Assembly: GCA_030407005.1 (NCBI GenBank)
Contig: JAUDYN010000006.1
Coordinates: 3,596,001-3,660,000, forward strand
Source of the DNA: Desarmillaria ectypa
Lineage: Eukaryota > Basidiomycota > Agaricomycetes > Agaricales > Physalacriaceae
DNA: 64,000 nt
Reading direction: 5' to 3'
The notes below the pieces were generated by a model. That model ran no database searches. It saw only the letters and a list, made by a program, of their open reading frames with translations, and was not told the origin of the DNA. Both the position numbers and the translations under genes were made by a program. How positions within the stretch are numbered: position 1 is the first letter of the stretch; the number at the start of each line of letters is the position of its first letter. Of this stretch, positions 35,582 through 46,500 are shown one piece after another.

Positions 35582-35868
35582 AACTCCGAGAACTTTGCTT
35601 GAACTAACTTCAAAACACTCCGGACCTTTGCAGGACACAACAGTGACTCTAATGGACTTCAATTCAATGCAATTCTATGGGTGACTTAGCGACTATTAAT
35701 CACTTCGTCGAGGTCAAGCACAAAAGCCTTTAATTGGGGACACCAGTTACTACCAGTGAGGGCTCAACTGCGGGGATGGCTTGCCTGCTTTGCACGAGTG
35801 CCCATCCCACTACTTATATACTACTGAGGCAAAACTATAAATATTATCTGGGTATAGGGTATATTGGT

Positions 35869-36358
35869 AAGGATTTCTTGGCTAGTCACGAATAATGGTG
35901 AATAATCACACAATAGTCGGTCTAGTCTGTTTTCTTTTCAAATATTCGGTCTAGAGACTCCACAGTTGGTCTTTCCGCACCCTTGGCACAACTACATGCC
36001 CTAGTAACGCGGTTATATGGATATCCGGATATTGGTGCCTGTAACAGCTATCTGATCATGATCGAGGGTGCAGTCTGGCTCCACTAGCATCGATCATAAG
36101 AGATCTATATCATGATAAGGATTTCTTGGCTAGTCACGAATAATGGTGAATAATCATACAATAGTCAGTCTAGTCTGTTTTCTTTTCAAATATTCGGTCT
36201 AGAGACTCCACAGTTGGTCTTTCCGCACCCTTGGCACAACTACATGCCCTAGTAACGCGGTTATATGGATATCCGGATATTGGTGCCTGTAACAGCTATC
36301 CGATCATGATCGAGGGTGCAGTCCGGCTCCACTAGCATCGATCATAAGAGATCTATAT
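35869..36358. repeat. Tandem repeat, two units of about 248 bp
   Basis: Units start at 35869 and 36117 (AAGGATTTCTTGGCTAGTC). The few differences are transitions at CpG (GTCGGTC against GTCAGTC, CTATCTG against CTATCCG, AGTCTGG against AGTCCGG). Confidence 0.9.
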
Positions 36359-36769
36359 TGAAATAGTCGGATCTGGGCTCAAGGTTAATCCATTCCTAAT
36401 TTATTTCTAAGTCCTGTTTCAAGATTGCCATGTGACTAGTTATCCTGACTTAGGCGTTTATGCCCAGTCTGGGCTGCTAGTGACAGAACTTGACGAGATC
36501 TGTGTACTCTGCTCCTGGTTTTTGTGTGCTAGTAGCATCCTTCGTTTGCTAGTGGCTGTATTTCACTTAGTCCTGCTAGCATTCGAGTTACTAGTCTGGC
36601 CGGCTGGTAGATTTAACCCACTAATGGTGTTGCATCTAAGTCCTGGCTCTACCAGTTGCTTACTGCTTTTAACTATCAGCTCGAAGCCTCAGCTATAGTC
36701 CTCTATGTATCACTAGTATAGGATAGATGTGCAATAGTATTGTTACAAAATCGCAAAATCTAGGTGTGA

Positions 36770-37486
36770 ATGCATAGACGGCATATCAACGATCCCCGGA
36801 GCGCTGACACAGCCACCAGGCAATATTACCATACTGGTGTCGGATCTCTGATGTATGCAGCCAATGGATCTCGGCCTGACATTGCACATGCTGTCACGGA
36901 ATTGAGCAAATACGTACAAAATCCGGCCGCTGAGCATGTCACAGCTCTGAAACGAGTTTGCCGTTACTTGAAGGGGACTCTGGATTTTGGAATCACATAT
37001 GGAGGGACTACAGATGAACTGATACCCTACTCAGATTCAGACTGGGGAGAAGACAGGACAGATAGAAGATCAACATCTGGTTATGTCTGTACCTATGCAG
37101 GGGGAGCTGTTACTTGGAGTTCAAAGAAACAGCCCACTGTAGCTCTATCCACTATGGAGGCAGAATATATGGCCCTTTCGCAAACAACCCAAGAAGTAAT
37201 ATGGTTGCGGGCAATTTTAACTGAATTAGGATTGCCACCTGATGGTGCAACCACTATTTTCGTCGACAATCAGTCAGCGATCAAATTCGCTGAGAACCCC
37301 GTATTCCATGCGCGATCGAAGCACATAGACATACGGCATCACTTCATTCGCGAGCGCATGGCTTCAAATGAAGTCAAAGTTCAGCACTGCACATCAGAGG
37401 AGAACTTGGCAGATATATTCACTAAAGGGCTACCAAGACCATTACATGAATATCTATCTGCAGGTATTCTAGGAGCTCGGAATTGA
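36770..37486 (+). pseudogene. Copia-2 RNase H remnant
   Basis: Intact frame with GVGSLMYAANGSRPDIAHA, YSDSDWGEDR, VTWSSKKQPTVALSTMEAEY, FVDNQSAIKF, HIDIRHHFIRE and ADIFTKGLPRP. It ends in TGA inside the polypurine tract. The frame upstream is closed by TGA at the junction with the insert, so the domain is orphaned. Confidence 0.9.
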
Positions 37487-37493
37487 GGGGGAG

Positions 37494-37704
37494 TGTTGGG
37501 ATAGCAATCCCGAGCAAGTACTAGAATGTACTCGAAGGATTGGCTTACTCAGCAGGATCAAGTTTGGACCGTGAAAGTGGACATACATAGTATTTCGTAG
37601 TAAGTTCTAGAAGTAGTACAAAATGTATTTAAGTAGGACACCTCTTGCTCGAGAGGCAAGGATTTTACCATCCTTTCTACGTTCTCCTCGCTCTTGTTAC
37701 AACA
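37494..37704 (+). repeat. Copia-2 3' LTR
   Basis: 211 bp. It retains three CpG sites lost in the 5' LTR. The fourth difference is T here, C in the 5' LTR. Confidence 0.95.
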
Positions 37705-38312
37705 GTTTCACATGCCATGGTACCTAGCAGTAAATCGCCAGGTGAAATTTGCAAATAAGGACCAGTGAAGAGCACTATTTTAGAATCAGACATCTCCATG
37801 ATTCCTGTTCGGACCATCTCACTAGACCAAAGAGGGATAATGGGGAAACGCTAGTGGTGATCATGGTACACCGGGCTATGAACACGAATACGGATACTAG
37901 GACAGGTTACTGTAAATGAAATGGAACCTATCCTAAAGTGCACATGGTTGTGGAGGGATCGGACCGCGCCCAACACCAATGGTAACGCCTCCAAACTTGA
38001 TCTTGATTTAATCTGCTTTTCAGGCAGATTGGACTTGCCCCAAAGACTCTGAACTCTGTGAAACCTACTATCTTGATACGTCTGTGCTTGGATTAGTTGG
38101 TTCCTATATTTTCCGAGAGAGCATATGGGGATTGTGCAGCTGTTATTAGATTCTCAAAGTAGGCATACCCTGTGCCGGAGTTCGGCGGTATGCCAGTTTC
38201 AATTCGATCGAAGATCATAAGCAGCACATGACTACACTCCGTGGAATTGTTGCGATACCGCAAATTTACAGCACCACTGGCAACAGCTCTTTCCAGCTTG
38301 CAGCGATGAACG
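37705..38312. other. 5' flank of the intact 7TM gene
   Basis: No long frame. From about 38190 it aligns weakly with 14336-14470 upstream of copy 1, which places the left edge of the duplicated unit near here. Confidence 0.5.
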
Positions 38313-39704
38313 ATGGCTAATATTGATATCGATTCGGCCTACGTTGGAGCCTACCTATCGACTCTTCTGTTTGGTACGCTTCTTTATCTTTGTCCTGAGT
38401 GATCTACGTTAAATGTATCCTCCAGGCGCGTATATTGTGACCGCCTATCATTGTAGCGTCGTTTTGTATCGTCGCTACAAATCAAAGCAGCCACATATGT
38501 ACCTCCTGGGAACCCATATAGCCCTGTTTCTTCTTATAGCTTGGGTTTGTCCCATGCTTCACTTTGTCTCCGAGTTGCTGAGGTTTGTTTCAGCGCTGTA
38601 CGGTAACCATTATTCGTACTCTATACGGTGTAGTTCACCTAGCTCCGGATGGCATTATAAACTTACACCCGATTTGGTCTACTTGGAGCCTCGTTGAAAA
38701 TTTGCCATGGGTTATCACCCCAATCGTCGCCGACGCCTTCCTCGTAGGATTCCCAGCCTGTCATTTGAATTTTTCCAGGGGTCAATTCTCACTGAAACAG
38801 GTTTATCGCACGTACGTCGTCTGGATGCAGAAATATCTCATAATAGTTATTCCCCTATTGCTCTTTGCCGCGGATGTTGGTGAGGAACAGCATTAATTCC
38901 TACGCAATCGTCTAATATTTGGCTTTACGCAGCAATGGGAATTTACTTCCTTGTCGGCATTGCAAATTCTAGTACGACTCTTGAACAGTTGATCCATGTG
39001 ACGACTGCCTTCGCCGCTGTAACGCTGTCTGCTAACATCGTTTGCACCGGTAAGCATCGCCAGTCATTACATTATTGCCCTTCTCATGTTTTTCTTCTGA
39101 GAAGCTCTTATTTCCTTTCGTATCTGGACGGTACACCGCAGTATATCTGTGACAAGACAAGGTCTCTATCCCTTGAGCAATATCATAGCGCTCATAGTAG
39201 AATCTGGTTAGCTCTCCGTGTAATCATCATATATCCTGTCTTTGAGGCTCAATCGGCTCCTTCCTAGCTGCTGTTTACACCATCGTTCTTATAACCCAAA
39301 TAATCACCATGAGTCTCGAAAGCTGCGTTTACTTCGTGCTCTTTGACATCCAATCACCTATTATTGGCATCGTCGTACGTATCTTCAGCCGTTTCTTTCA
39401 TGAAGTTAACTCAATCCCCTAGTTCTCGATGATCATTATTCGCGTCAGTGAAGGACAATCTCATGTAGATACCGTCGGAACAAGCACGGATGATATTACA
39501 TGGCGGCATTCCACCATGGAAGAGACAGCAGAAAATATGGAGATCAGGCTCCATACAATCACTGACGCGTGCAACGAGGATGTCGAAGCTCAGCATGCGG
39601 ACCTCCGAAAAGTCTGTACCAAGACTGATCATGAATCAACAGCATATAAACCGAAATTCTCTACAAGTTATAGACATAGTACTCATAATAATACTAATTC
39701 TTAA
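38313..39704 (+). CDS. Seven-transmembrane protein, mushroom-type, copy 2 (intact)
   Basis: Eight exons keep phase: 38313-38373, 38426-38544, 38594-38743, 38801-38879, 38933-39049, 39105-39206, 39268-39374 and 39423-39704 (338 aa). The product begins MANIDIDSAYVGAYLSTLLFG and has about seven hydrophobic helices (AYIVTAYHC, ALFLLIAW, VADAFLVYRTYVVW, LIIVIPLLLFAADV, GIYFLVG, AYTIVLI-type helix near the ESA motif, IIGIVFSMIII). A polar tail rich in Glu, Thr and His follows. This matches a large, mostly uncharacterised family of Agaricomycete integral membrane proteins. Function and ligand are unknown, and a receptor-like topology is inferred only from the helices. Its tail and exon structure are mirrored by the dead copy at 14.5-16.7 kb. 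A small membrane-protein gene lies downstream on the opposite strand in both units. Confidence 0.85.
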
Positions 39705-39981
39705 TTTATACCAAACACCGCATTGCCTTATATATTTCTATCAGGGAATAGCCGCCAGTAACCAGAAGAAAGTTTGAATTCAATACTACAGCAGAGGACG
39801 AAAGAATTCCTAAGCGATCAGTTTGTCTTGAAGGGTTCCTTCGATGAGAGGGGGCTTCTAGGATAACGTTTTCAATCTCAAAAACTGAGTGGCAGTTTTC
39901 AAAATCTCGGATTGCGAGAGCACGTTAATATGCCTATGATCTCCTAGTGCTGCCTATAATATAATTTAGTAACATTTCTCT

Positions 39982-40383
39982 TCAGTCACGAAAATATCGC
40001 CGCACCTTTCGCTTCTTGATCCCTATGGGTATCATCACTACAGCCAAAAGCAGAAGAACAGCCATGCATACGCCCCTCGTGATTACTATCCCAGGTTTTT
40101 GGGAATAATATGTCTGTAACCCATCCATATAAGCATTCGGATTTATTGCCCTGCAAAGATAAATCAAGGTTAAGGAAGAGGAGGAGAAGGGGCCTGCAGT
40201 CACGCACTGAAGAGGATTGTTCATAAGAGACACTCCGCAAGGATGTGCGAGATTTAAGTCTCTCCGTTGATTGGGGTCAGCACCAGGAGCCATGTTTCCC
40301 CCGACGTCGGAGTATAATGGTCTGCTCGACGACGAACCTATATCTTTGCAAAGGAGAATGAGAGTATTGAGGCTCAGAGACAA
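39982..40383 (-). CDS. Small single-pass membrane protein, copy 2
   Basis: The frame reads SSSSRPLYSDVGG, a spacer with ADPNQRRDLNLAHPCG, then one hydrophobic helix (VCMAVLLLLAVVMIPIGI) and a very basic end (KKRKVRRYF). This suggests an inside-positive single-pass protein of roughly 100-130 residues. The frame as listed opens on TTG. The ATG used in copy 1 (ATGGGTTCA) is ATAGGTTCG here, so the start is unresolved and a 5' exon may exist. An intron-like segment (GTGACTGC..TTTGCAG) lies in frame between MNNPLQC and INPNAY. No family recognised. Conserved as a convergent partner of the 7TM gene in both duplicated units. Confidence 0.5.
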   Translation of the reverse strand: MSLSLNTLILLCKDIGSSSSRPLYSDVGGNMAPGADPNQRRDLNLAHPCGVSLMNNPLQCVTAGPFSSSSLTLIYLCRAINPNAYMDGLQTYYSQKPGIVITRGVCMAVLLLLAVVMIPIGIKKRKVRRYFRD

Positions 40384-40569
40384 GCTGAATTATAGGGAAA
40401 GGAGGATCACCATGTCTACATTTATACGCTCGTGGTAGTGGTCTTGTAGCTTTGAACTGCCGGGACCCGGTACAGGACTACCAAGTCGCGCCAGGAAGTA
40501 TGCAGGAGAAGATCATGTTCCTGTCATATATCTGATGTCGACGATGATCGTCGTTGTCGTGATCCCCCT

Positions 40570-41277
40570 TTGGCCATCATACATCACTCTGTTGACATGT
40601 GGGGTAGCGTACCATCTAGATCGAAGACGGGCATATGCGGTGCCAATATTGTAGTTGCTGGAGATGCAGGATCTCAGTATGAGGTATGGGGGTATTCGAA
40701 GGGCGGAGCAGAGCTTTTTGGAAAGACGGGAGGGCAGACGTATACGAGGTGCCGAGAGTGGTACTGAGCTTCTCTAAGAGCCTGTCAACCCCGAGGCTCG
40801 TACAAGGAGTATCTGCGAGGGAAGACGGGAAGACGGGCTTTTCTACCAGCATAGACACGCTGCTCCAGTACTCGGGCAGGCAACTCTTCTGGGCCAATTT
40901 CGTCGATGGCAGAAATAGTGACCTCCGGGAGGCTCTGATTTCGTCTTTCAGCAATGCAACTTGTAAGGAAAGAATCGGCGAAATCTGGCGAGACGAGCGA
41001 CTCAACGCCTACGTGGCGCTCCTGGTGCCGCAGGTATCATAGACTGGCGATGGCCAGGGAAATTGTGGATGGGATCGGGGTTTCGAAGGCGTTCATACCA
41101 AAGAACGGTAGTGGTCTGTACGTCGGACTGTTTAGAGATACACAGATGTACAACTTTCGGGGTGAAGACACCACTTTCACCATTTTGACAAACACGACCA
41201 GAGTCCCAGAGCTCCCCGCGACCTCCTGTCCGACAGCAAACGCTCCTTCTTTTCACACTTGCCACACCGTAACTTGA
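40570..41277 (+). CDS. Hypothetical protein, possibly two exons or a relic
   Basis: Two overlapping plus-strand frames, 40686-41042 (118 codons, SIDTLLQYSGRQLFWANF) and 40954-41277 (GLYVGLFRDTQMYNF), both have protein-like composition. They may belong to one gene with a short intron or frameshift near 41030. I recognise no domain. The antisense frame at 41442-41002 is also open. Weak call. Confidence 0.3.
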
Positions 41278-41289
41278 TAATCTGCTTGC

Positions 41290-41880
41290 TAGACGGCATC
41301 TCTGTAAAGAAAAGGGACAACCCACATTCAACAAAACGGCGAGTATATCACACCGGCATCCTTTAGCAAGCCTACAAAGCAGCCTAGGGTAGTCCAGGAA
41401 AACGGCATAGAAACTCATCCACGAGAGTTTGAACTCGAACACGATTCCGTCATCCCGTCAATTTGTCGTCGCTGCGCAGACGACAGTCGGGCTGGTCATT
41501 CTAAAAGATTCTTGAAATGCGTAGAACACATGTGGTGGCTTGGATAGGGCAAATAGGCACGCTTAGCGCATAGAGGTACGGGCAGGTGGTGGTAAGAGGG
41601 AGAGCCGTGCTAATTTCAAATTTGGGACGCCATTAATTCTGTTTCCGAGCCACCATATCCGGCCGTTCCTTTGAGCGTCATTGTTTTTCTTCATATTTAT
41701 TATCGTCGTCTGCTTGTTGAGCAGCAGGATATATGCGCCTCTATTCGTCGCTCTTTCTCGCCAACACCAGTCCTTGTTTTGTCAACCCAATCCAGCATCA
41801 CCTTTTCGTTTTGGGACCACACAGCTGGTATTGAGGACCAGCTTTCGAGATGGAAAATGTAGAGGTTAGAGGTATATGGT
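41290..41880 (-). repeat. Diverged dispersed duplicate, copy B (inverted partner of 1094-1660)
   Basis: The reverse complement of this stretch matches copy A across about 570 bp, with long identical words such as CACGGCTCTCCCTCTTACC. It brackets the NACHT locus and transposon cluster from the other side. Confidence 0.6.
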
Positions 41881-42317
41881 CCCAATAAGGAACACCGGGG
41901 TTCTGTGCCGCCACGAAACGTGTCACAGACCATAGTAATACCGTGCCACTATGATATCCACCAGGTGCAAACTCGGAACGGCTCACGGGTTTGATACTGC
42001 CACGGGGACCAAGGGAGCAAAGGAAAGAAAAGAGGGCCGAGTAATGAGCGGGCGAGATGCGTGATGACGTCCCGTGACATCAAACAGGGTCAATATTAGC
42101 CAAGACAGCAGTTAATACATACAAAATAGATGTTTATTTGTTTGCAGTCTTGAAGTGCATAATTTTCATAGTCGTCTGAGTAGAGGCGATCAAAGCAGAA
42201 GCGCTCGAAGGAAACAGCTAGCGTGATGGGTTTCAATTTTTCCGTGGCTGTGCGTCTCCTGTTCAAGATGAACGCACGTGACCATTCAACCTACTTTTCT
42301 TACCCTCTCACTCAACA
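41881..42317. other. Upstream region of the recycling factor gene
   Basis: No gene recognised. The stretch is the 5' flank of the gene at 42318. An upstream ATG frame (42223-42462) overlaps the start in another frame and could act as an upstream ORF. Confidence 0.45.
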
Positions 42318-43132
42318 ATGCAAGTCCTCTTTCGCTCCCGTCTTTCTTTATCCCGATACCTTCTCCTACGGCCGCTTAACTTTCCAGTACGCTTCTCCTC
42401 TCCTAGAATTCTTGTCCAAGGACGAAACTACGCCAAAAAAGCACAATCCACGTCGTCGCTGAAGCCGGGTTCCCAGCAGCCCCTCACCAAGCCAGCAGAC
42501 ATCGCAGAGCATGAAAAGTGTGAGGAAAAAATGAAGGCATCGGTTGAATGGCTGAGAAGGGACTGTGCTGACGCCTCTGCTCGCGCGGCTGGACGGGTGA
42601 CGCCCGCTCTACTGGCCGGCGTCCGGGTCAAGGAGCAGAAATTGGAAGAGGTGGCAACAGTCGGGGTACGAGACGGAAGTATGCTCATTGTGACAGTATT
42701 TGATGAGGAAGTAAGTTTTATTCTCCTGTTATTGCTCAAAATTACTGATGGAGCCTAGTAGAACCTGAAACACGTCGAAGCCGCGATATACGACGCGAAG
42801 ATACCCTCTATCACCCCGCAAAGGCAGGATACGCGAACCTTGAGGATCCCTGTACCTAAGCCGACACTGGATGCCAAGTCTTCTGTCGTCGTTGCTGCAG
42901 GGAAGAAGGCAGAGGATGCGCGCGTGCAGTGCAGAAAGTTGCATCAGGCGAGCGTGAAGAGGGGCAAGTACGAGAAACGGTCGGTTGAGCTGGAGGTGGT
43001 ACGTCTTCTTCTTAATTTCCCGTGATCCCTACGTTGACTCTTTTGCAGTTTCAGGATTTGCTTGACAAGTACACTACCGATATCGACAAAATTCTGGCGG
43101 ACATGAAGAAGGCATTAGGGCTTTCGCGATAG
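42318..43132 (+). CDS. RRF1: Mitochondrial ribosome recycling factor
   Basis: Three exons: 42318-42710, 42762-42998 and 43049-43132, all in phase 0 (237 aa). The N-terminus is Arg/Ser-rich without acidic residues (MQVLFRSRLSLSRYLLLRPL), as expected for a mitochondrial presequence. The RRF fold follows: MKASVEWLRRD, RVTPALLAGV, a three-helix arm with EVATVGVRDGSMLIVTVFD, KHVEAAIYDA, then QCRKLHQASVKRGKY and the final helix FQDLLDKYTTDIDKIL. The protein releases mRNA and tRNA from post-termination mitoribosomes together with EF-G2. ATG 42318 was chosen because it gives the presequence. The ATG at 42223 is in another frame. Single copy, housekeeping, and it marks the start of the euchromatic block. 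Confidence 0.92.
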
Positions 43133-43552
43133 GAAGAGCACCGTATTCATTTTTGTGAGTATATCGATTTAGCGTAACGAGCAATGGGAAAGCTTATTTA
43201 CCGCTAACTATAGTGGCAAACTGCCTAGAATTGGTTTCTGTCAGACCTATGCCCAATATCATTTTGTTCTTTGCCCTGCGAGAAATCCGCGATCTCACTA
43301 TATGAATGAAATGTGTCTGATGACTATTCTTCTATGAATTGGTTCGGGCTAATATGAAGGTCAATGCAGTACTCTCACAAAGAAGAAAGTCGCGGAGTTG
43401 AAGCAAATCGGTGAGTAGACATTGCATAGAATTCAACGTAGAAGCTGATCTTGACGCTAATTATAGGTGACGAGGAGAGACTTCGCTACATTGATAAATA
43501 TTGAGCATGATACGGTCGTTGTACAGTACAGTCCTTCAATTCTTTTTGGGGC
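43133..43552. other. Convergent 3' intergenic region
   Basis: About 420 bp between the stops of the recycling factor (plus) and the RdRP/helicase gene (minus). No further gene recognised. Confidence 0.6.
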
Positions 43553-46500
43553 CTAGTTGTTCGCCTCCATTTCGACAGTCACTTCCGTACATGCCGACAA
43601 GGCCCTTTTCCACAAAGCGTTACTCTCCATGGTCGGCCTATCACCCACGATGATCAAAGCTTTCCGTGCGCGCGTCCACATGACATTCAGTCGTCTGGCG
43701 TCGTCGACAAAACCAATATCTCGCTCAGCATTGGACCGCACGGACGAGAATATAATGACATCGCTCTCCCTTCCTTGGAACGAATCGATAGTAGCGCAGG
43801 CGATGTGGGAAGGCAGCCGGTGTTTGAGCTCGTCGATCTGCTTCCTGTATGGTGACAATATGGTAATGGATAGTTCAGATGGAGTCAGAAGCGATACCGC
43901 GACGTGGACAACCTCCACTTGACCAATGTTACTCTTGGAAAGCCCGCCCATGTCCTCTTCCATCGAGCATTGGATAAAGACGGTCGGTATGGGGATGTTT
44001 AGAGGTGGGCGCACAGGCCACGGGAAGCGTGTCTCGGTGAGAACCGAGAGAACCGCCGAGCTGTCAGTCAAGCCTGAGCGGAGCCGGCCTTCATAGAACT
44101 CTTTAGAAGGGAATTCCGCCAGTTCTTGAGGAAATCGGTATTGGATCTAGCATACTTTTGGTAAGCTAACAATGTCCTCATTCTTTTGCGAAACTTACGT
44201 CGAGCATCGTTTTAGATATACCAGGTCGGTCATCACCGGTGTACAGACGCTCAAGTAGGGATACGTCGAATTCGAGAGCTTTGCCTAGCTTTTTGACTGT
44301 TGGGCGTAGCTGAACGCTGTAGCATGATAATTCAGTGGTGCTTTGTTTTTGGAGCTGCAAGCCTTACTGATCGCCAACTAGAATCGCGCGCTGAGTCCCT
44401 TTGACGAGTGGGATAAGAGCGCAGGGTTCTGTTATCTGGGATGCTTCATCGATGAGGGCGATATCAAAATCAGATTTACGTAGGATGCCAAGACCGGCAC
44501 CTAACGAGTGGGTTTCAGTTCTGTGTCATTATCAAAACCTGATAACTTGCCTGCACATGTCGTGAAGACCAGAGTAGCGTCTTCAAGCCGCTTCTGCGCC
44601 TGTTTGAACAACCTGTTATTCTCATTCATGTCACCGCCGACGCGCGCGTCGATGGTATAACTCTGCAGATCCTTGTTAACCTTGGATACATCAGTGGCAA
44701 CGCGGAGGATCTGTTCGTCTCGAAGGTAATGGCCCTCATTGTTTTCCTTAACGAATCTCTCTAAGACGTTGTCGACAGCTTTTGGAACATGTGTCAGCTG
44801 TGTATGTGCTCGACAAGCAGAGAGGTATTCACCATTATGGGTTGAAGCTGTCATCAAGATCTTCGGCTGCTCTTGAGAACTTTGTAGGAGTTTTAAGAGT
44901 ATTTGCACGACTACGGTGGTTTTACCGGTGCCTATGAAGAAGAGAGTAAGTCGTTTCATGTTCTGATGCGACTCGGGATATTCACCTGGAGGTCCCCAAA
45001 TCAGAGATAAAGGCGCGTCGCATGACTTGATTGCTTCAATCTGGCTCTCATTCAGATCTGGACCATATGCGAATTCTGCAACGGCGCTGGAAGTAATTGC
45101 AGAGAACTCTTCGCTGGGTGTTTCACCTGTAATCAGATGGTGATATCGGCAGCATGCTTCTTTCTCCATGAGTAATCGTATGAGGGCATCCATCATCGCC
45201 TTCGAGGTCGCTATATACTCCTTCATTAGAACTAAATCATGTGCAGACACACTGCGCGCGTACCTATGCTGCCTGCATTATACATGTTCCAGTCCATCCT
45301 CTCCATTTCCGGTGGAGGAGGATGTTGCAACTCGATCGTCATTTCACCCTTCATCGACTGCACAACTACACCATCGAGAACTGGCACCACAACTGTGGCC
45401 GTCTTCTCAGCTTCAGAAACAGCTTGGAGTCTCACATGGGAGTGAAGGCGGATAGCTGTCCGAGAATCAATCCGAATTGGTACTTTGACTTGAAGCGGAT
45501 TTTCTGGCACCGGCTGCATCGTTGTTTTGACGGGAGCCGTCCGTTGCTTTCTCGGTCGTCCGTCCTCGTTGCAAGGGCATTCATCTGCAGCCTCTTCGGC
45601 TCTGTCGAAAGCGATACCAAGGGCGAATTTGTTCCCATACTTTTGTTCCGGTGGGATGTCAAGAAGAGTCGCGCGACTATCGTTGAGAACGAATAGGACT
45701 TCTTGGACAACCTGCTGTGCACGAACTGACAAGGCCGTTTGCATCAAGAGATCAAAGTACACGTCGGCAGATAAACGCGCGATGGTTCCCGAGAGCTTCT
45801 CCAACGCAACTAGGGTCGCCAAGCTTAGGCCGTTAGCGGATCGGATAACGTTGTGAAGAATGGACCGTCCGAAAGCCTCTGTTTCTGGGGGCAATATATG
45901 TTCGGTCTCATCGGGAGGGTATCTCTTCAACAAGCTGAAAACCAGTGGTGGATGCAATTCCATCAAAACTATCACGCTCTCGCGGTGAAGGGGTAACGGC
46001 TGGGAAATGATGAAGGTAAAGGTCCAGAACACCTCTTCCTCGGCATGATACATTAGAGCGAACTGGACGATGTCCTTCCATTGCTGCGCTGTCGTATCCG
46101 ACAACCGACGCGTGAATTCATTGACCATTAGCTTTTTCTGGAATAGATCTCTGATGTGCCGCGGTTGTGGTTCCTCAGTAGACCCCCAGTCAATCGTTGA
46201 AAGATCGTTGAGGGTGTACGAACGAATTTCACGGTCGAAGCGCCGCACGCGACTTTCCGTAGGAACACTGTAGTTTAATCAGCCAGGTATGTGTATGATA
46301 AACTACGGGCGTGCGTACTGTTCAAACCACAAATCAAACAACTGATGAGAAATACGGTCCCGGTTTGAAACGACATGCAACTCGATTCCAGTGATTGGTT
46401 CTCGATAGACTCTACCGACATTCTAGATTACGGTGAGTGCAAGGGATACGCCATTTCATACAAATCAAGCAATACCTGCCGAACTTTGTTGGATATTTTC

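Larger units (their letters stand above)
35083..36766. mobile_element. Unclassified insert in copia-2 RT (possible fragment or solo LTR of another element)
   Basis: About 1.68 kb without coding capacity replaces the RT centre, so insertion was accompanied by loss of roughly 240 codons. It holds two tandem duplications, and CCCACTACTTATATACTACTG at about 35810, a TATA-like core shared with the LTRs in this window. The ends (TGTGCTTGG.. and ..GTTACA) do not form a clean LTR pair, and no target-site duplication is visible. Confidence 0.6.
32022..37704 (+). mobile_element. Ty1/copia element 2, interrupted
   Basis: Two 211 bp LTRs (32022-32232 and 37494-37704; TGTTGGG..TACAACA) flank gag-pol on the plus strand. 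The target-site duplication GTTTC is perfect (32017-32021 and 37705-37709). Primer-binding site GGTTATGGGCCC (32233-32244), polypurine tract GAGGGGGAG (37485-37493). The middle of RT is replaced by 1.7 kb of foreign sequence. LTRs differ at four positions, all transitions, three at CpG. Confidence 0.97.

Noticed and set aside
42223..42462. Upstream start for the recycling factor
   Set aside because: Different frame from the RRF domain; at most an upstream ORF.
43553..43922. 121-codon plus-strand frame and other plus frames across 43.5-46.3 kb
   Set aside because: Shadows of the helicase exons on the other strand.
45087..45126. Extra intron in helicase exon 13 (GTGAAACACC..TTCCAG)
   Set aside because: Removing it breaks phase, and the unspliced sequence reads through to the Walker A exon with protein-like sense.
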